A stretch of 64,000 bases of DNA from Flintibacter muris (GCF_943192995.1 NZ_CALPCP010000002.1:1-64000), one strand, 5' to 3'; positions 1 through 8,241 are shown, counted from the first letter of the stretch. Notes: generated from the letters alone by a model not told the origin. A program made the numbers and translations.

Positions 1-73
<73 letters not shown>

Positions 74-74
74 C

Positions 75-107
75 AAAACAGGACAGTCAGTTGGCTGTCC
101 TGTTTTT
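75..107 (+). terminator. Intrinsic terminator of the rRNA operon
   Basis: A 12-bp stem (AAAACAGGACAG at 75-86 pairing with CTGTCCTGTTTT at 95-106) with an 8-base loop and a T run. It sits two bases after the 5S 3' end. Confidence 0.9.
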
Positions 108-132
108 CTACTTCAATAAGCGGGATGATGGT

Positions 133-468
133 ATGGATGAAGTAATTTCTATTTGTAAACTGGCTATAGAGTGTATTGTCAACGGGAATTATGGAGTATT
201 GAAAGAGAAAAACGCACTTACCAGGGTAGCAGCCCAAGATATCCAGCGTGTTTTATCGGAGTATAACCCAGATATGATGCCGGTTATGCCGCCGGATGAT
301 TATTTTGAGCAGGCACCTTATATTGGCGAATACCGGGATGGCTCCGGCTGGTATGTCGATATTGATCTCTGGTATCCTTCTGGTCAGAGCGATTTGACGT
401 TGCAGCTTGATATTAGGAAAAATCAGAGTCAGTTAGCCTTTATTATTGATGATATCCGTGTGATGTAA
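133..468 (+). CDS. Small acidic protein, DUF7668-like
   Basis: This encodes a soluble 111-residue acidic protein of unknown function. The central segment (GWYVDIDLWYPSGQSDLTL, about residues 75-93) resembles the conserved core of the DUF7668 family; I make that link from memory and hold it loosely. No signal peptide or membrane segment is visible. I chose the ATG at 133; an upstream TTG at 91 lies inside the rRNA terminator and is implausible. The ribosome binding site is weak (GGGATGATGG), so expression may be low or depend on readthrough from the rRNA operon. Its last 36 bases overlap the 3' end of the convergent acetyltransferase gene. Confidence 0.65.
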   Translation: MDEVISICKLAIECIVNGNYGVLKEKNALTRVAAQDIQRVLSEYNPDMMPVMPPDDYFEQAPYIGEYRDGSGWYVDIDLWYPSGQSDLTLQLDIRKNQSQLAFIIDDIRVM

Positions 469-1029
469 TGGCGAAAACGTCTTGCAATACCGCAAATCAG
501 TGAGTATCGTATCCGGTGTAAGTGTTACCACCAGGCTGTGGCCGTCCCAGGTAAAGCCGTGCTTCTCATAGAACCGCCGGGCGCGGTCATTCTCCCGGAG
601 GACGTAGAGGAAACAGCCGGGATACCCCGCCGCACTCAGACGGCGGAGGACTTCCTCCATCACAACAGAGCCGTACCCCTGTCCCCAGCAGTCCGGATGG
701 GCGTAGAGGGAGACCAGCTCCCCCCAGGCGGCCAGGTCGGGGGAGCTGAAATCGCAGATGGTGTCCCCGGCGGACTGATCCACCCGAGCGGGGCCGTAGG
801 TGGCACAGCACAGGGGCTGCTCCCCGTTATACAGCAGAAGGCCGTGATAGCGGCCCTCCCCGTAGTTTTGACGGAAAACCGGGACCCAGCGCTCGTCAGT
901 GATCTCCCGGGCCATGTAATCGGCGGGGATGCTGTCCCGGTAGGCGGCCCGCCAGCCCAGGGCGTGTAGGAGGGACATGTCCCGAAAATGCTGTTCCCTA
1001 CAGGCATCGACAATTTGTAATTGCTCCAT
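433..1029 (-). CDS. GNAT family N-acetyltransferase
   Basis: A 198-residue acetyltransferase of the GNAT fold, expected to move an acetyl group from acetyl-CoA to an amine on an unknown substrate. The acetyl-CoA loop is seen around LYAHPDCWGQGYGSVVMEE (motif A, Q/R-x-x-G-x-G/A variant WGQGYGS), and the C-terminal RRFYEKHGF motif is typical of the family. The ATG at 1029 is preceded by AGGTG five bases upstream; a GTG at 1038 is also in frame but overlaps that site. The gene lies just past the terminator of the P-II/DUF1538 operon and its 3' end overlaps the convergent small gene by 36 bases. The substrate cannot be told from sequence. Confidence 0.85.
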   Translation of the reverse strand: MEQLQIVDACREQHFRDMSLLHALGWRAAYRDSIPADYMAREITDERWVPVFRQNYGEGRYHGLLLYNGEQPLCCATYGPARVDQSAGDTICDFSSPDLAAWGELVSLYAHPDCWGQGYGSVVMEEVLRRLSAAGYPGCFLYVLRENDRARRFYEKHGFTWDGHSLVVTLTPDTILTDLRYCKTFSPLHHTDIINNKG

Positions 1030-1042
1030 AAAAATCACCTCA

Positions 1043-1071
1043 TAAAGAAAGTGGACGGCCGAGGCCGTCCA
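1043..1071 (-). terminator. Terminator of the DUF1538/P-II operon
   Basis: A GC-rich stem (TGGACGGCC / GGCCGTCCA, 1052-1071) lies immediately after the P-II gene stop and is followed on the minus strand by the T-rich ACTTTCTTT. Confidence 0.75.
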
Positions 1072-1076
1072 TTATT

Positions 1077-1742
1077 TTATCCCAATCTGACGATTTGTTC
1101 AATGGGCAGGGAGCACAGCGCTGCCTGGGCCTCACTGCGCAGGCCGTGTTCGGTGTTGATGGCCTCCATAATGGGGGCACGCAGGTCGGTGGGAACTACA
1201 ATAGCTACAATATCCCGTTCTTCGGTCAGCTCCACCTCATAGGCCTGTTCCAGCTCCTTGCGGCCGGACAGACGGCCGCGGATGACCGTGCCGCCCCGGG
1301 CTCCGTGGGCCTTGGCAGTGGACATGACGTCGTCAGTGCAGCCCCGGGCGCACACCACCAAAATCAGGCTGTTTTCAGTTCGTTCCATGTTCTCCCCCTC
1401 TTTTTCCTTTAAGCTTTCGGCGTGATAGGCGGCCAGATTGGCCACCAGACTGTTCAGGCCCGATATGGGGACCGAGACCACAATCCCGGCGCCCCCGGTA
1501 TGTCCGCGGAGCTCATTGTCCAGGTCGTGGAACAGCTTGTTGGCCGCAGAGGCGGCGGCAAAGCTGATCAGCACGTCCTTTTCGCTGGAACCCAGGCCCA
1601 GGATGTCCATAATTTCTGAGGTTGCGGTACCCTTTCCGGCGCATTGGATGTGAATGGGCACATATCGCTTACGGTACAGCTTTAGCATAGCGGCGCCCTG
1701 GCCCCGCTCCACAATGGAGAGGATCAGCTTCATTGATTCCAT
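1077..1742 (-). CDS. P-II family nitrogen regulator, two P-II-like domains
   Basis: This 221-residue protein contains two P-II-like domains in tandem: an N-terminal one starting MKLILSIVERGQG (residues 4-100) and a C-terminal one starting near residue 122 (NSLILVVCARG) and ending in a typical P-II-type segment (EERDIVAIVVP...IMEAINTEHGL). Classical GlnB has one such domain per chain and acts as a trimer, so a double-domain chain is a variant. It follows the DUF1538 gene by 14 bases, and the pairing of DUF1538 membrane proteins with P-II-like proteins is recurrent, which suggests ligand-gated control of that membrane protein. The ATG at 1742 has GAGAGG six bases upstream. The ligand (ATP/ADP, 2-oxoglutarate or something else) is not visible. 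Confidence 0.85.
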   Translation of the reverse strand: MESMKLILSIVERGQGAAMLKLYRKRYVPIHIQCAGKGTATSEIMDILGLGSSEKDVLISFAAASAANKLFHDLDNELRGHTGGAGIVVSVPISGLNSLVANLAAYHAESLKEKEGENMERTENSLILVVCARGCTDDVMSTAKAHGARGGTVIRGRLSGRKELEQAYEVELTEERDIVAIVVPTDLRAPIMEAINTEHGLRSEAQAALCSLPIEQIVRLG

Positions 1743-1756
1743 TATTACCTCTCCTC

Positions 1757-3277
1757 TCAGTCGAAATAGAGGACCGTGTCCTCCACCCGCTCCATACGGG
1801 AGCGCAGGCGGCGGCGGGCCAGCTTGTGGTGGATGACACTGGACAGACCCATCACCTGGATGGTCACCAGAGGCGTCATGGCCACCATGGCCACAATACC
1901 AAAGGCGTCGGTCATCATGTTGCCTCCCAGGGCGTGGCAGGCGCCCTGAGCAAAGGGGAGCAGGAAGGTTGCGGTCATGGGGCCGCTGGCAACGCCGCCG
2001 GAGTCGAAGGCGATACCGGTGAAGATGTCAGGCACCAGAAATGTAAGCCCCAGGGAGATGGCATAACCGGGCACCAGCAGCCAGAAGATATTCAGTCCAG
2101 TGAGCACCCTCACCATGGCCAGACCAACTGAGACGCACACGCCAATGGACATAGCCAAACCCATAGCCCGCTGGGAGATGGAGCCGTTGGAGACCTCCTC
2201 CACCTGTTTGGTGAGAACGGATACCGCAGGCTCCGCTTTGACAATGTAATAGCCAATCAGCATGCCGATAGGCACCAGCAGCCATTTACGCGCGTCCATA
2301 GCAATGGTGGCTCCAATAAGCTGGCCGGCGGGCATAAAGCCCACATTGACCCCGCATAAAAAGAATACCAGCCCCAGATATGTATACAGCAGGCCGGCCG
2401 CGATACGCATCAGCTGGCTGCGCCGGAAGTGGCGGGTAATGGCCTGAAAGATGAGAAACAGTCCGGCAACCGGAAGCAGAGCCATGGCCACCTCGTTCAG
2501 ATAGGTGGGGAAGGACTCCACAAAGTACCGGGCGGCCTGGGCGGTGGTGGAGATGGTGGGGATAACGCTGAGATGGGAGGCCGCCTCAGTGGGCTTGTAG
2601 ATGATCCCCAGCAGCAGCACGCACAGGATGGGGCCAATCGAGCACAGGGAGATCAGGCCAAAACTATCGCTGGAGGAGTTCTTGTCGCTGCGGGTGGAGG
2701 CGATGCCCAGACCCAGAGACATGATGAAGGGAACTGTAATGGGGCCGGTGGTAACCCCTCCGGAGTCGAAGGAGACAGGGATAAAGTTGCCGGGGGCCAG
2801 GAAGGCCAGGACGAAAACGGCGAAATACAGCACCAGCAGCAGACGCCGCAGGGGAACGCCAAACCGGATGCGCAGGGTGGCCCCCACAAGAAAGAGGCCC
2901 ACTCCCACTGCCACCGTGACAATCAGCACCGTGCTGTTGATGGCGGGCACCTGCTTGGAGAGCACCTGGAGGTCTGGCTCCGCCATGGTGGTGAGAACGC
3001 CCAGCAGAAAATAGACCACAATGGGAACGATCAGATGCTTGTTTTTACTGATGGTAACGCCCACGCCCTCCCCCATGGGGATCATGGACATGTCCACTCC
3101 CAGGGTAAACAGGCCCATGCCGCCCACAAGCAGAATGGCGCCAAAGAGAAACAGGACCAGGGTGCCCGGGTCCAGAGGGGCAATGGTGATAGACAGCAGA
3201 AAGACAATGGCGGTGATGGGGAGGACAGAGGCCATAGATTCCTGGATCTTCTCCACCAGCTTTTTATTGAGACGCAA
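1757..3277 (-). CDS. DUF1538 domain membrane protein (putative transporter)
   Basis: A 506-residue polytopic membrane protein with two homologous halves, each with repeated motifs GVGLFLVG/SIGVCVSVG and the matched pairs FDSGGVTTGPITVPF and FDSGGVASGPMTATF, the hallmark repeats of DUF1538. The family is thought to transport something, but the substrate is unproven. About 12-14 hydrophobic segments are visible. Translation most likely begins at TTG 3275-3277, because AAGGAG lies nine bases upstream and no ATG is near. It is the first gene of a two-gene operon with the double P-II protein. Confidence 0.85.
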   Translation of the reverse strand: MRLNKKLVEKIQESMASVLPITAIVFLLSITIAPLDPGTLVLFLFGAILLVGGMGLFTLGVDMSMIPMGEGVGVTISKNKHLIVPIVVYFLLGVLTTMAEPDLQVLSKQVPAINSTVLIVTVAVGVGLFLVGATLRIRFGVPLRRLLLVLYFAVFVLAFLAPGNFIPVSFDSGGVTTGPITVPFIMSLGLGIASTRSDKNSSSDSFGLISLCSIGPILCVLLLGIIYKPTEAASHLSVIPTISTTAQAARYFVESFPTYLNEVAMALLPVAGLFLIFQAITRHFRRSQLMRIAAGLLYTYLGLVFFLCGVNVGFMPAGQLIGATIAMDARKWLLVPIGMLIGYYIVKAEPAVSVLTKQVEEVSNGSISQRAMGLAMSIGVCVSVGLAMVRVLTGLNIFWLLVPGYAISLGLTFLVPDIFTGIAFDSGGVASGPMTATFLLPFAQGACHALGGNMMTDAFGIVAMVAMTPLVTIQVMGLSSVIHHKLARRRLRSRMERVEDTVLYFD

Positions 3278-3308
3278 GGGCCTCCACTCCTTTCAGGCAG
3301 GTAATACC

Positions 3309-3337
3309 ATTATACCGGAGGCGGCGGGGACTTCATA
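3309..3337 (-). promoter_or_regulatory. Probable promoter of the DUF1538/P-II operon
   Basis: On the minus strand a perfect TATAAT (3309-3314) is 17 bases from a weak -35 (TATGAA, 3332-3337). It lies 32 bases before the TTG start. Confidence 0.5.
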
Positions 3338-3402
3338 GGGCTTTTACAAAATCTTTATGCCCCCCGGATTTTTTTAACATATGCCGCCTGTTGAACACAG
3401 AA

Positions 3403-3521
3403 ACCATTTTAGGAGCTGTAGGGTGGGGCGACCACGGCGAATCGTTCGCAAAAGCTGCCAACCAGCGGCGGACCGGGTCGTCCCGCCCTACAAATGGTAG
3501 CAACTCTGATGATTGCTATAG
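3403..3521. repeat. Palindromic GC-rich intergenic repeat
   Basis: Part of the 329-base gap before comFB. The outer arms TGTAGGGTGGGGCGACC (3417-3433) and GGTCGTCCCGCCCTACA (3476-3492) are inverted, and ACCATTT/AAATGGT lie outside them. The core (AAAAGCTGCCAACCAGCGGCGGACC) recurs with few changes at 39290-39313. The right flank CTGATGATTGCTATA (3506-3520) is the exact complement of 16830-16844. No coding potential is seen; it looks like a small non-autonomous mobile or REP-like element. Confidence 0.7.
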
Positions 3522-3535
3522 TTGAAAATTAAGGA

Positions 3536-3564
3536 TTGTAATTTGGCTGAGAAAGAAATATAAT
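3536..3564 (+). promoter_or_regulatory. Promoter of the comFB gene
   Basis: TTGTAA (3536-3541), 17 bases, TATAAT (3559-3564); the start codon follows 42 bases downstream. Confidence 0.65.
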
Positions 3565-3606
3565 AGGGGGAGAAGCTTGGGCACAAGCAAAAGGAGGATA
3601 CAGGAA

Positions 3607-3882
3607 ATGGCTATGGAATATAGAAACCTGATGGAGGACATTGTCCTGCAAAATTTGGACTCGGTTATGGCGGCGGGGGGCGGCTGTACCTGCGACGCCT
3701 GCAAATCAGACGTGGTGGCCTACACGCTGAACCACCTGACGCCCCACTATGTGGCCACCCGGCAGGGCCGGCTGATGGTGAAGCTGCAAAGCTACGAGCT
3801 GCAGTCCAGGGCTGACGTGGTGGCGGCCATCAGTGAGGCGGCAGTTATGGTCGCCAAGGCCCCCCGGCACGGACGGGAGTAA
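3607..3882 (+). CDS. ComFB family protein
   Basis: A 91-residue protein of the late competence development ComFB family. Four cysteine-linked features typical of the family are visible in the N-terminal third (CTCDACKSDVVAYTLNHL, residues 29-46), consistent with a metal-binding CxCxxC site, followed by the conserved TPHYVATRQGR. Its role in Firmicutes is poorly known; members in other phyla bind cyclic di-nucleotides. Start ATG 3607 has AAGGAGG nine bases upstream. The gene stands alone between its own promoter and a strong terminator, with no comFA or comFC beside it. Confidence 0.85.
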   Translation: MAMEYRNLMEDIVLQNLDSVMAAGGGCTCDACKSDVVAYTLNHLTPHYVATRQGRLMVKLQSYELQSRADVVAAISEAAVMVAKAPRHGRE

Positions 3883-3892
3883 CATATGTGTT

Positions 3893-3925
3893 CGCCCCGC
3901 TTGTATGAGCGGGGCGGATTTTTTT
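3893..3925. terminator. Bidirectional terminator
   Basis: CGCCCCGCTT / GAGCGGGGCG stem (3893-3916) followed by a T run on the plus strand. It ends the comFB gene and touches the stop codon of the convergent aldehyde dehydrogenase. Confidence 0.85.
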
Positions 3926-5294
3926 ACCGCAGAAACAGCCGCAGCAGGGCCTCCTTCGCCGGGGTATAGGGGGTGTACCGGATGGGCAGGTCAATGAGGG
4001 TGGATTTTTTTACAATGCTTTTCCGGTGGGAGAAGGTGTCAAAGCTGGCCTTGCCGTGATAGCTGCCCATGCCGCTGTCCCCCACGCCGCCAAAGCCCAT
4101 GCGGCTGGTGGCCAGATGGATCATGGTGTCGTTGATACAGCCCCCACCGAAACAGGCCTGGCGCAGGAACAGCTGCTGGGTGCTTTTGTCCTGAGAGAAC
4201 AGGTACAGGGCCAGTGGGCGGGGCCGGTCGTTGACAAAGTTCAGCGCCTCCTCCACCCGGTCAAAGGTGAGCACCGGGAGCACCGGGCCGAAGATTTCTT
4301 CCAGCATGACGGGATCGTCCGGGGAGACGCGGTCTAAAATGGTGGGCTGGATTTTCAGCGTGTCCGGGTCCCCCTTGCCGCCAAAGACCACCTTGTCGGG
4401 GTCAATAAGGCCCATGACCCGGCGGAAGTGCTTTTGGTTGACCATGCGGACATAGCCCTCATTGTCCAAGGGATTTTTGGCGTACAGGACGGTGACCCAC
4501 CGCTTCACATAGGCCAGAAAGCGGTCTTTCACCCGGCGGTCAATCAGCAGGTAGTCCGGGGCCACGCAGGTCTGGCCGCAGTTGAGCAGCTTGCCGAAAA
4601 CCAGCCGCTTGGCCGCCAGCTCCAGCCGGGCGGTCCGGTCCACAACGCAGGGGCTTTTCCCGCCCAGTTCCAGAGTGACGGGGGTGAGGTGGACCGCCGC
4701 CTTCGCCATCACCTCCCGGCCCACCGCCGCCCCGCCGGTGAAGAAGATGTAGTCGAATTTCTGATCCAGAAGGGCCTGGTTTTCCTCCCGGCCGCCCTCT
4801 ACTACGGCGGCATACTCCGGCGGGAAGCACTCTGCCACAATCTCCCGGATGACTGCGGAAGAGGCAGGGGAGTAGGCCGACGGCTTGACCACGCAACAGT
4901 TCCCGGCGGCGATGGCCCCGATCAGCGGCTCCATGGTGAGCAGGAAGGGGTAGTTCCAGGGGGACATGATGAGCACCACCCCATAGGGCTCCGAGACGGT
5001 GAAGCTCCGGGCGGGGAATTGGGCCAGGGGGGTGAGGTGGGGCCGGTCCTTCATCCAGCGGGCCAGCCGCCGTTCCACGAAGGTCAGCTCTGACAGGGTG
5101 AGCCCCACCTCGCACATGTAGCTCTCGGCGGGGGACTTGTTCAGGTCGGCTTTGAGGGCGGCGGTAATGTCCGTCTCATGGGCTTTCATGGCCGCTCTCA
5201 GCCTCTGTAAGGCTCCCCGGCGGGCGGACAGGGGCAGGGTGGCCCCGGTCTTGAAATAGGCCCTCTGAGCTGTGACCAGCGCTTGGATATCCAT
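3924..5294 (-). CDS. Aldehyde dehydrogenase, class 3 type
   Basis: A 456-residue NAD(P)-dependent aldehyde dehydrogenase, close in length and layout to class 3 / fatty aldehyde dehydrogenases such as YwdH. The catalytic glutamate is in TLELGGKSP, the catalytic cysteine in NCGQTCVAPDY, the cofactor-binding FTGGAAVGREVM motif precedes them, and EEIFGPVLPVL is also conserved. It oxidises medium or long-chain aldehydes to acids in family members studied; the substrate here is inferred. The ATG at 5294 has AAGGAGGG just upstream; a longer in-frame extension to 5360 has no binding site. It appears to be a single-gene unit. Confidence 0.92.
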   Translation of the reverse strand: MDIQALVTAQRAYFKTGATLPLSARRGALQRLRAAMKAHETDITAALKADLNKSPAESYMCEVGLTLSELTFVERRLARWMKDRPHLTPLAQFPARSFTVSEPYGVVLIMSPWNYPFLLTMEPLIGAIAAGNCCVVKPSAYSPASSAVIREIVAECFPPEYAAVVEGGREENQALLDQKFDYIFFTGGAAVGREVMAKAAVHLTPVTLELGGKSPCVVDRTARLELAAKRLVFGKLLNCGQTCVAPDYLLIDRRVKDRFLAYVKRWVTVLYAKNPLDNEGYVRMVNQKHFRRVMGLIDPDKVVFGGKGDPDTLKIQPTILDRVSPDDPVMLEEIFGPVLPVLTFDRVEEALNFVNDRPRPLALYLFSQDKSTQQLFLRQACFGGGCINDTMIHLATSRMGFGGVGDSGMGSYHGKASFDTFSHRKSIVKKSTLIDLPIRYTPYTPAKEALLRLFLR

Positions 5295-5353
5295 GGAGCG
5301 TCCCTCCTTTTTTTCAGCATACCATAAAAATTCCCCACCGTCAAAAATTTCTC

Positions 5354-5382
5354 TTGACAAAGTTCGTACAGCTGAGTATTAT
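5354..5382 (+). promoter_or_regulatory. Promoter of the PadR-HAAS pair
   Basis: A near-consensus promoter: TTGACA (5354-5359), 17 bases, TATTAT (5377-5382). A tandem direct repeat overlaps the -10 and start region. Confidence 0.85.
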
Positions 5383-5409
5383 ATTTTTAACAGTACTATA
5401 TTTTTAACA
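5375..5409 (+). promoter_or_regulatory. Tandem 17-bp repeat, likely PadR operator
   Basis: AGTATTATATTTTTAACA (5375-5392) and AGTACTATATTTTTAACA (5392-5409) are adjacent direct repeats with one mismatch and a 17-base period. They cover the -10 box and the expected transcription start, where repressor binding would block initiation. The PadR protein encoded in the same operon is the natural candidate. Confidence 0.55.
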
Positions 5410-5431
5410 TTAGCGAACGGAGGAATGATGT

Positions 5432-6244
5432 ATGAAGCATCCCAAGTCCCTGACCCGTGAACAGTATTTGAAACAATTCAGCCGGGCGGTGCGGTGGCGT
5501 CTGCCGCCCCAGGAGTCGGAGGACACCATTGCCGACTACCGGGAGCTGATCTTCCAGCCGGAGCGGGACGAGAGCAAGCTGGTGGAGGAGCTGGGCGCAC
5601 CCGTCCAGGCCGCCCACCTGCTCACCGACGTGAAAACCTACCGCCGCTGGCTGGCGGTGTTCGCCGTCCTGGCCTTCGGGTTGTTCCTGTTGGCCAAGTG
5701 GGCCTGGACGGGGATGACAGTCACCACCGGTTTTTTCTCATACTCCAATGTGTGGTATCCCGTGTGGGTCATGGCAGCGGGACTGCTTCTGTCCCTGTAC
5801 TGGTTTCGGCGGCACGGGCAGAAGAGCGGCATCGTTTCCAAATGGCTGATCCTGGCTCTGGCTGTTGTGCTGATTATGGGGTGCGGAGTTCTGTATGAAA
5901 TTTGGAATGTCACAGGAATTCCCATTTATGAGCAGCTGACAAGTCACACCTCGCGGCACAGGCAGGATGTGATTTTGTTAATCACGGCGATGATGTATAT
6001 AGGGGTGTTTTCCGCCTTGGCCGCTTTGGTTGGGCTGGTGCTGGCCAGGTGCCAGGACCGCCGCTGGCTGGCCCTGTATATCCTGGGGCTTACGGTGGCG
6101 GCAATGATCGGATTTGTGACTTTCAACATGAAACGCATGGACCTCTCCATGCCTGATGCGCATGAATTTCGGACCTATCTGTTTATCCAGCTTTCCCTTA
6201 TGGGCACGGCGGGCCTGATCGGAACGGGGGTGGCACTGTGCTGA
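5432..6244 (+). CDS. DUF1700/HAAS-domain membrane protein
   Basis: A 270-residue protein with a soluble N-terminal helical domain of the HAAS/DUF1700 type (residues 1-70, EQYLKQFSRAVRWRLPPQE... EELGAPVQAAHLLTD) and six or so membrane segments in the rest. Such proteins are regularly paired with PadR-type repressors and sometimes with transporters, and are thought to sense or respond to envelope conditions; the function is unproven. Here the gene comes first and the PadR gene second, overlapping by seven bases, while the reverse order is more common. The ATG at 5432 has GGAGGA at a good distance. Confidence 0.8.
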   Translation: MKHPKSLTREQYLKQFSRAVRWRLPPQESEDTIADYRELIFQPERDESKLVEELGAPVQAAHLLTDVKTYRRWLAVFAVLAFGLFLLAKWAWTGMTVTTGFFSYSNVWYPVWVMAAGLLLSLYWFRRHGQKSGIVSKWLILALAVVLIMGCGVLYEIWNVTGIPIYEQLTSHTSRHRQDVILLITAMMYIGVFSALAALVGLVLARCQDRRWLALYILGLTVAAMIGFVTFNMKRMDLSMPDAHEFRTYLFIQLSLMGTAGLIGTGVALC

Positions 6245-6540
6245 AGAAGGACCTGCTGGAGCTGTGTCTGCTCCAACTGCTGGCAGGGGGCGACAAGTAC
6301 GGCTATGAGGTGCTCACCCCCCTCCGGGCTGCCTTTCCGGATACCCAGGAGAGCGCCATCTACGCCCTGCTCCGGGGGCTGGGCAAAGCAAAGCTCACCA
6401 CCTGGTATATGGCCCCCGGCGGCGGCGGACCGGACCGGAAATACTACCAGCTCACCTCCGCCGGCCAGGCGCGTCTGGCCGCCCTCCAGGAGGACTGGCG
6501 CCACATGCGGGACGCCATCGCCTCCTTTGGCGTGGAGTAA
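6238..6540 (+). CDS. PadR family transcriptional regulator
   Basis: A 100-residue winged-helix repressor of the PadR family, with the usual start LLELCLLQLLAGGDKYGYEVLTPL, the recognition region (ESAIYALLRGLGKAKL) and the wing (RKYYQLTSAGQARLAAL). Start is GTG 6238, within the end of the preceding gene (seven-base overlap), indicating translational coupling. It probably represses its own promoter at the direct repeat at 5375-5409. Confidence 0.9.
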   Translation: MLKKDLLELCLLQLLAGGDKYGYEVLTPLRAAFPDTQESAIYALLRGLGKAKLTTWYMAPGGGGPDRKYYQLTSAGQARLAALQEDWRHMRDAIASFGVE

Positions 6541-6624
6541 AAAAGCCTCCCTTTCCCGGAGAGAACCGCAGAGAAGTGCTCCAGGGGGAAGGAAGTTGTT
6601 CACAAAACATTAAGGATTCTCTGG

Positions 6625-6653
6625 TTGCAAAAAAGTCCCGTATGATGTAAAAT
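6625..6653 (+). promoter_or_regulatory. Promoter of the cell-wall polysaccharide operon
   Basis: TTGCAA (6625-6630), 17 bases, TAAAAT (6648-6653), 25 bases before the murJ reading frame begins. The gap before it (6541-6624) holds a decayed copy of the CCTCCCTT hairpin repeat. Confidence 0.55.
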
Positions 6654-6678
6654 ATACCGATTCTGTCTTTTAGAGGAG

Positions 6679-8241
6679 GTGGGCGTTCTGGAGGAGAAAA
6701 ACAGCGCGGCCAAAACGGTCAGCTTTGTTATGGTGGTCACGCTGATCGGCAAGGTGCTGGGTCTGTACCGGGACCGGCTGCTGGCCGTCCACTACAGCAC
6801 CGGCCCCGCCGCCAACGCCTTTTTTACCGCCAGCCGGATTCCCCGGGTGTTTTTCGACGCGGTGTTTGCCTCCGCCATTGCCGCCTGCTTTATCCCGGTG
6901 TTCAGCGAGTACCTGGAGAAAAAGGGAAAAAAAGAGGCCTTCCGCTTTGCGGGAAGCTTTATCACCATCATCGCCCTGCTCACCGGGGCTCTCACCCTGG
7001 TGGGGATGGCCTTCCCCCAGCCCCTGGTGGCCCTCTTCGCCGACTACTCTGACCCCCAGACCACCGCGCTGGCCGTCTCGCTCACAAGGGTGATGTTCCC
7101 GACGGTGCTCTTCTCCGGAATTGCCTTCTCCCTGGTGGGAGTGCTCCAGGCCCAGGACCATTTTACCGCCCCCGCCCTTATGTCGGCGGTGTCCAATCTG
7201 GTAATCATCCTCTACTTCTTTACGCTGGATGCCCGGCTGGGTATTTTCGGCCTGGCGGGAGCCTATCTGCTGGGCTGGCTGCTCCAGGGGGTCATCCAGG
7301 TTCCGCCCCTGGCCCGGCTGGGCTTTGGTTACCGGCCCGGTCTGGACTTCCGGTCTGAGGGGATGAAAAAGGTTTTGGCCCTCATGGGCCCGGTGATGGT
7401 GTCTACCTGGGTACAGCCCATCAACCAGGCTATCAACGGCCGGTTCGGCTCCCGGCTCTACGGCGGCGCGGGGATGTCCGCCCTGGAGTACGCCTCCAAC
7501 TTGTATCTGGTGATCGCGGGCACCTTCATCCTGTCGGTTACCAACGTGATTTTCCCAAAGCTGTCCCGGCTCACCGCCGGGGGAAAAGAGGGGGAGTTTC
7601 AGGAAACCATCCGTCAGACCCTGCGTATCTGCCTGTTTTTGGTGCTGCCCATGTCGGCGGGGCTGATGGCAGTGGCCCGGCCCCTCATTTCCCTGATCTA
7701 CGGCGGGGGGGAGTTTGACGCCTTTTCCGCCGGAATTACCTCCACCGCCCTGAGCTGGATGGCCCTGGGCATGGCGGGCTACGCCGTGCAGAACATTCTC
7801 AGCCGGGCCTATTTCGCCAGACAGCAGGGACGGGTGCCCCTGGTGGCGGGCGGGGTGTCCATTTTGGTGAACGCGGTGTTGTGCCAGCTTATGACCGGGC
7901 GGTTTCTGGTGGCCGGACTGGCCCTGTCCTCGGCGGTGTCCGCCACGGTGTACGCCCTGCTCCTCCTTCTGCCCCTGCAGCGGGGCGGGGAGAAGATTCT
8001 GGAGGGCTCCGCCCTGCTGGACATGGTAAAAATGCTCCTGGCCGCTGCCGTGATGGGGGCGTGCGTGTGGAGTGTGCTGGGGGTACTGCCCGCTCTGCTC
8101 CCCGGCGGGAAATTGGGGGAGCTGCTCTGCCTGGGGCTGTGCGCCGGACTGGGCGCGGCGCTGTACTTCCTCCTGGCCCTCCTGCTGAGGGTGGATGAGG
8201 CCAAGCTGGTGGTATCGCTGGTGCGGAGAAAATCCCAGTAA
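6679..8241 (+). CDS. murJ: MurJ/MviN lipid II flippase family protein
   Basis: A 520-residue protein with 13-14 membrane segments of the MurJ branch of the MOP superfamily, which flips lipid-linked cell-wall precursors across the membrane. The conserved beginning (VTLIGKVLGLYRDRLLAVHYS...ANAFFTASRIPRVFFDAVFASAIAACFIPVFSEY) is clear. The start is uncertain: the only in-frame candidates near the GAGGAGGT site (6673-6680) are a GTG at 6679 that overlaps it and a CTG at 6688 at ideal spacing. It leads a co-directional polysaccharide gene cluster, so it could export that polymer's lipid-linked unit instead of lipid II. Confidence 0.92.
   Translation: MGVLEEKNSAAKTVSFVMVVTLIGKVLGLYRDRLLAVHYSTGPAANAFFTASRIPRVFFDAVFASAIAACFIPVFSEYLEKKGKKEAFRFAGSFITIIALLTGALTLVGMAFPQPLVALFADYSDPQTTALAVSLTRVMFPTVLFSGIAFSLVGVLQAQDHFTAPALMSAVSNLVIILYFFTLDARLGIFGLAGAYLLGWLLQGVIQVPPLARLGFGYRPGLDFRSEGMKKVLALMGPVMVSTWVQPINQAINGRFGSRLYGGAGMSALEYASNLYLVIAGTFILSVTNVIFPKLSRLTAGGKEGEFQETIRQTLRICLFLVLPMSAGLMAVARPLISLIYGGGEFDAFSAGITSTALSWMALGMAGYAVQNILSRAYFARQQGRVPLVAGGVSILVNAVLCQLMTGRFLVAGLALSSAVSATVYALLLLLPLQRGGEKILEGSALLDMVKMLLAAAVMGACVWSVLGVLPALLPGGKLGELLCLGLCAGLGAALYFLLALLLRVDEAKLVVSLVRRKSQ

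Noticed and set aside
2429-3304. Long plus-strand open frame of 291 codons antisense to the DUF1538 gene
   Set aside because: Low-complexity His/Gln/Gly-rich product typical of a shadow frame over a GC-rich membrane protein gene; no ribosome site.
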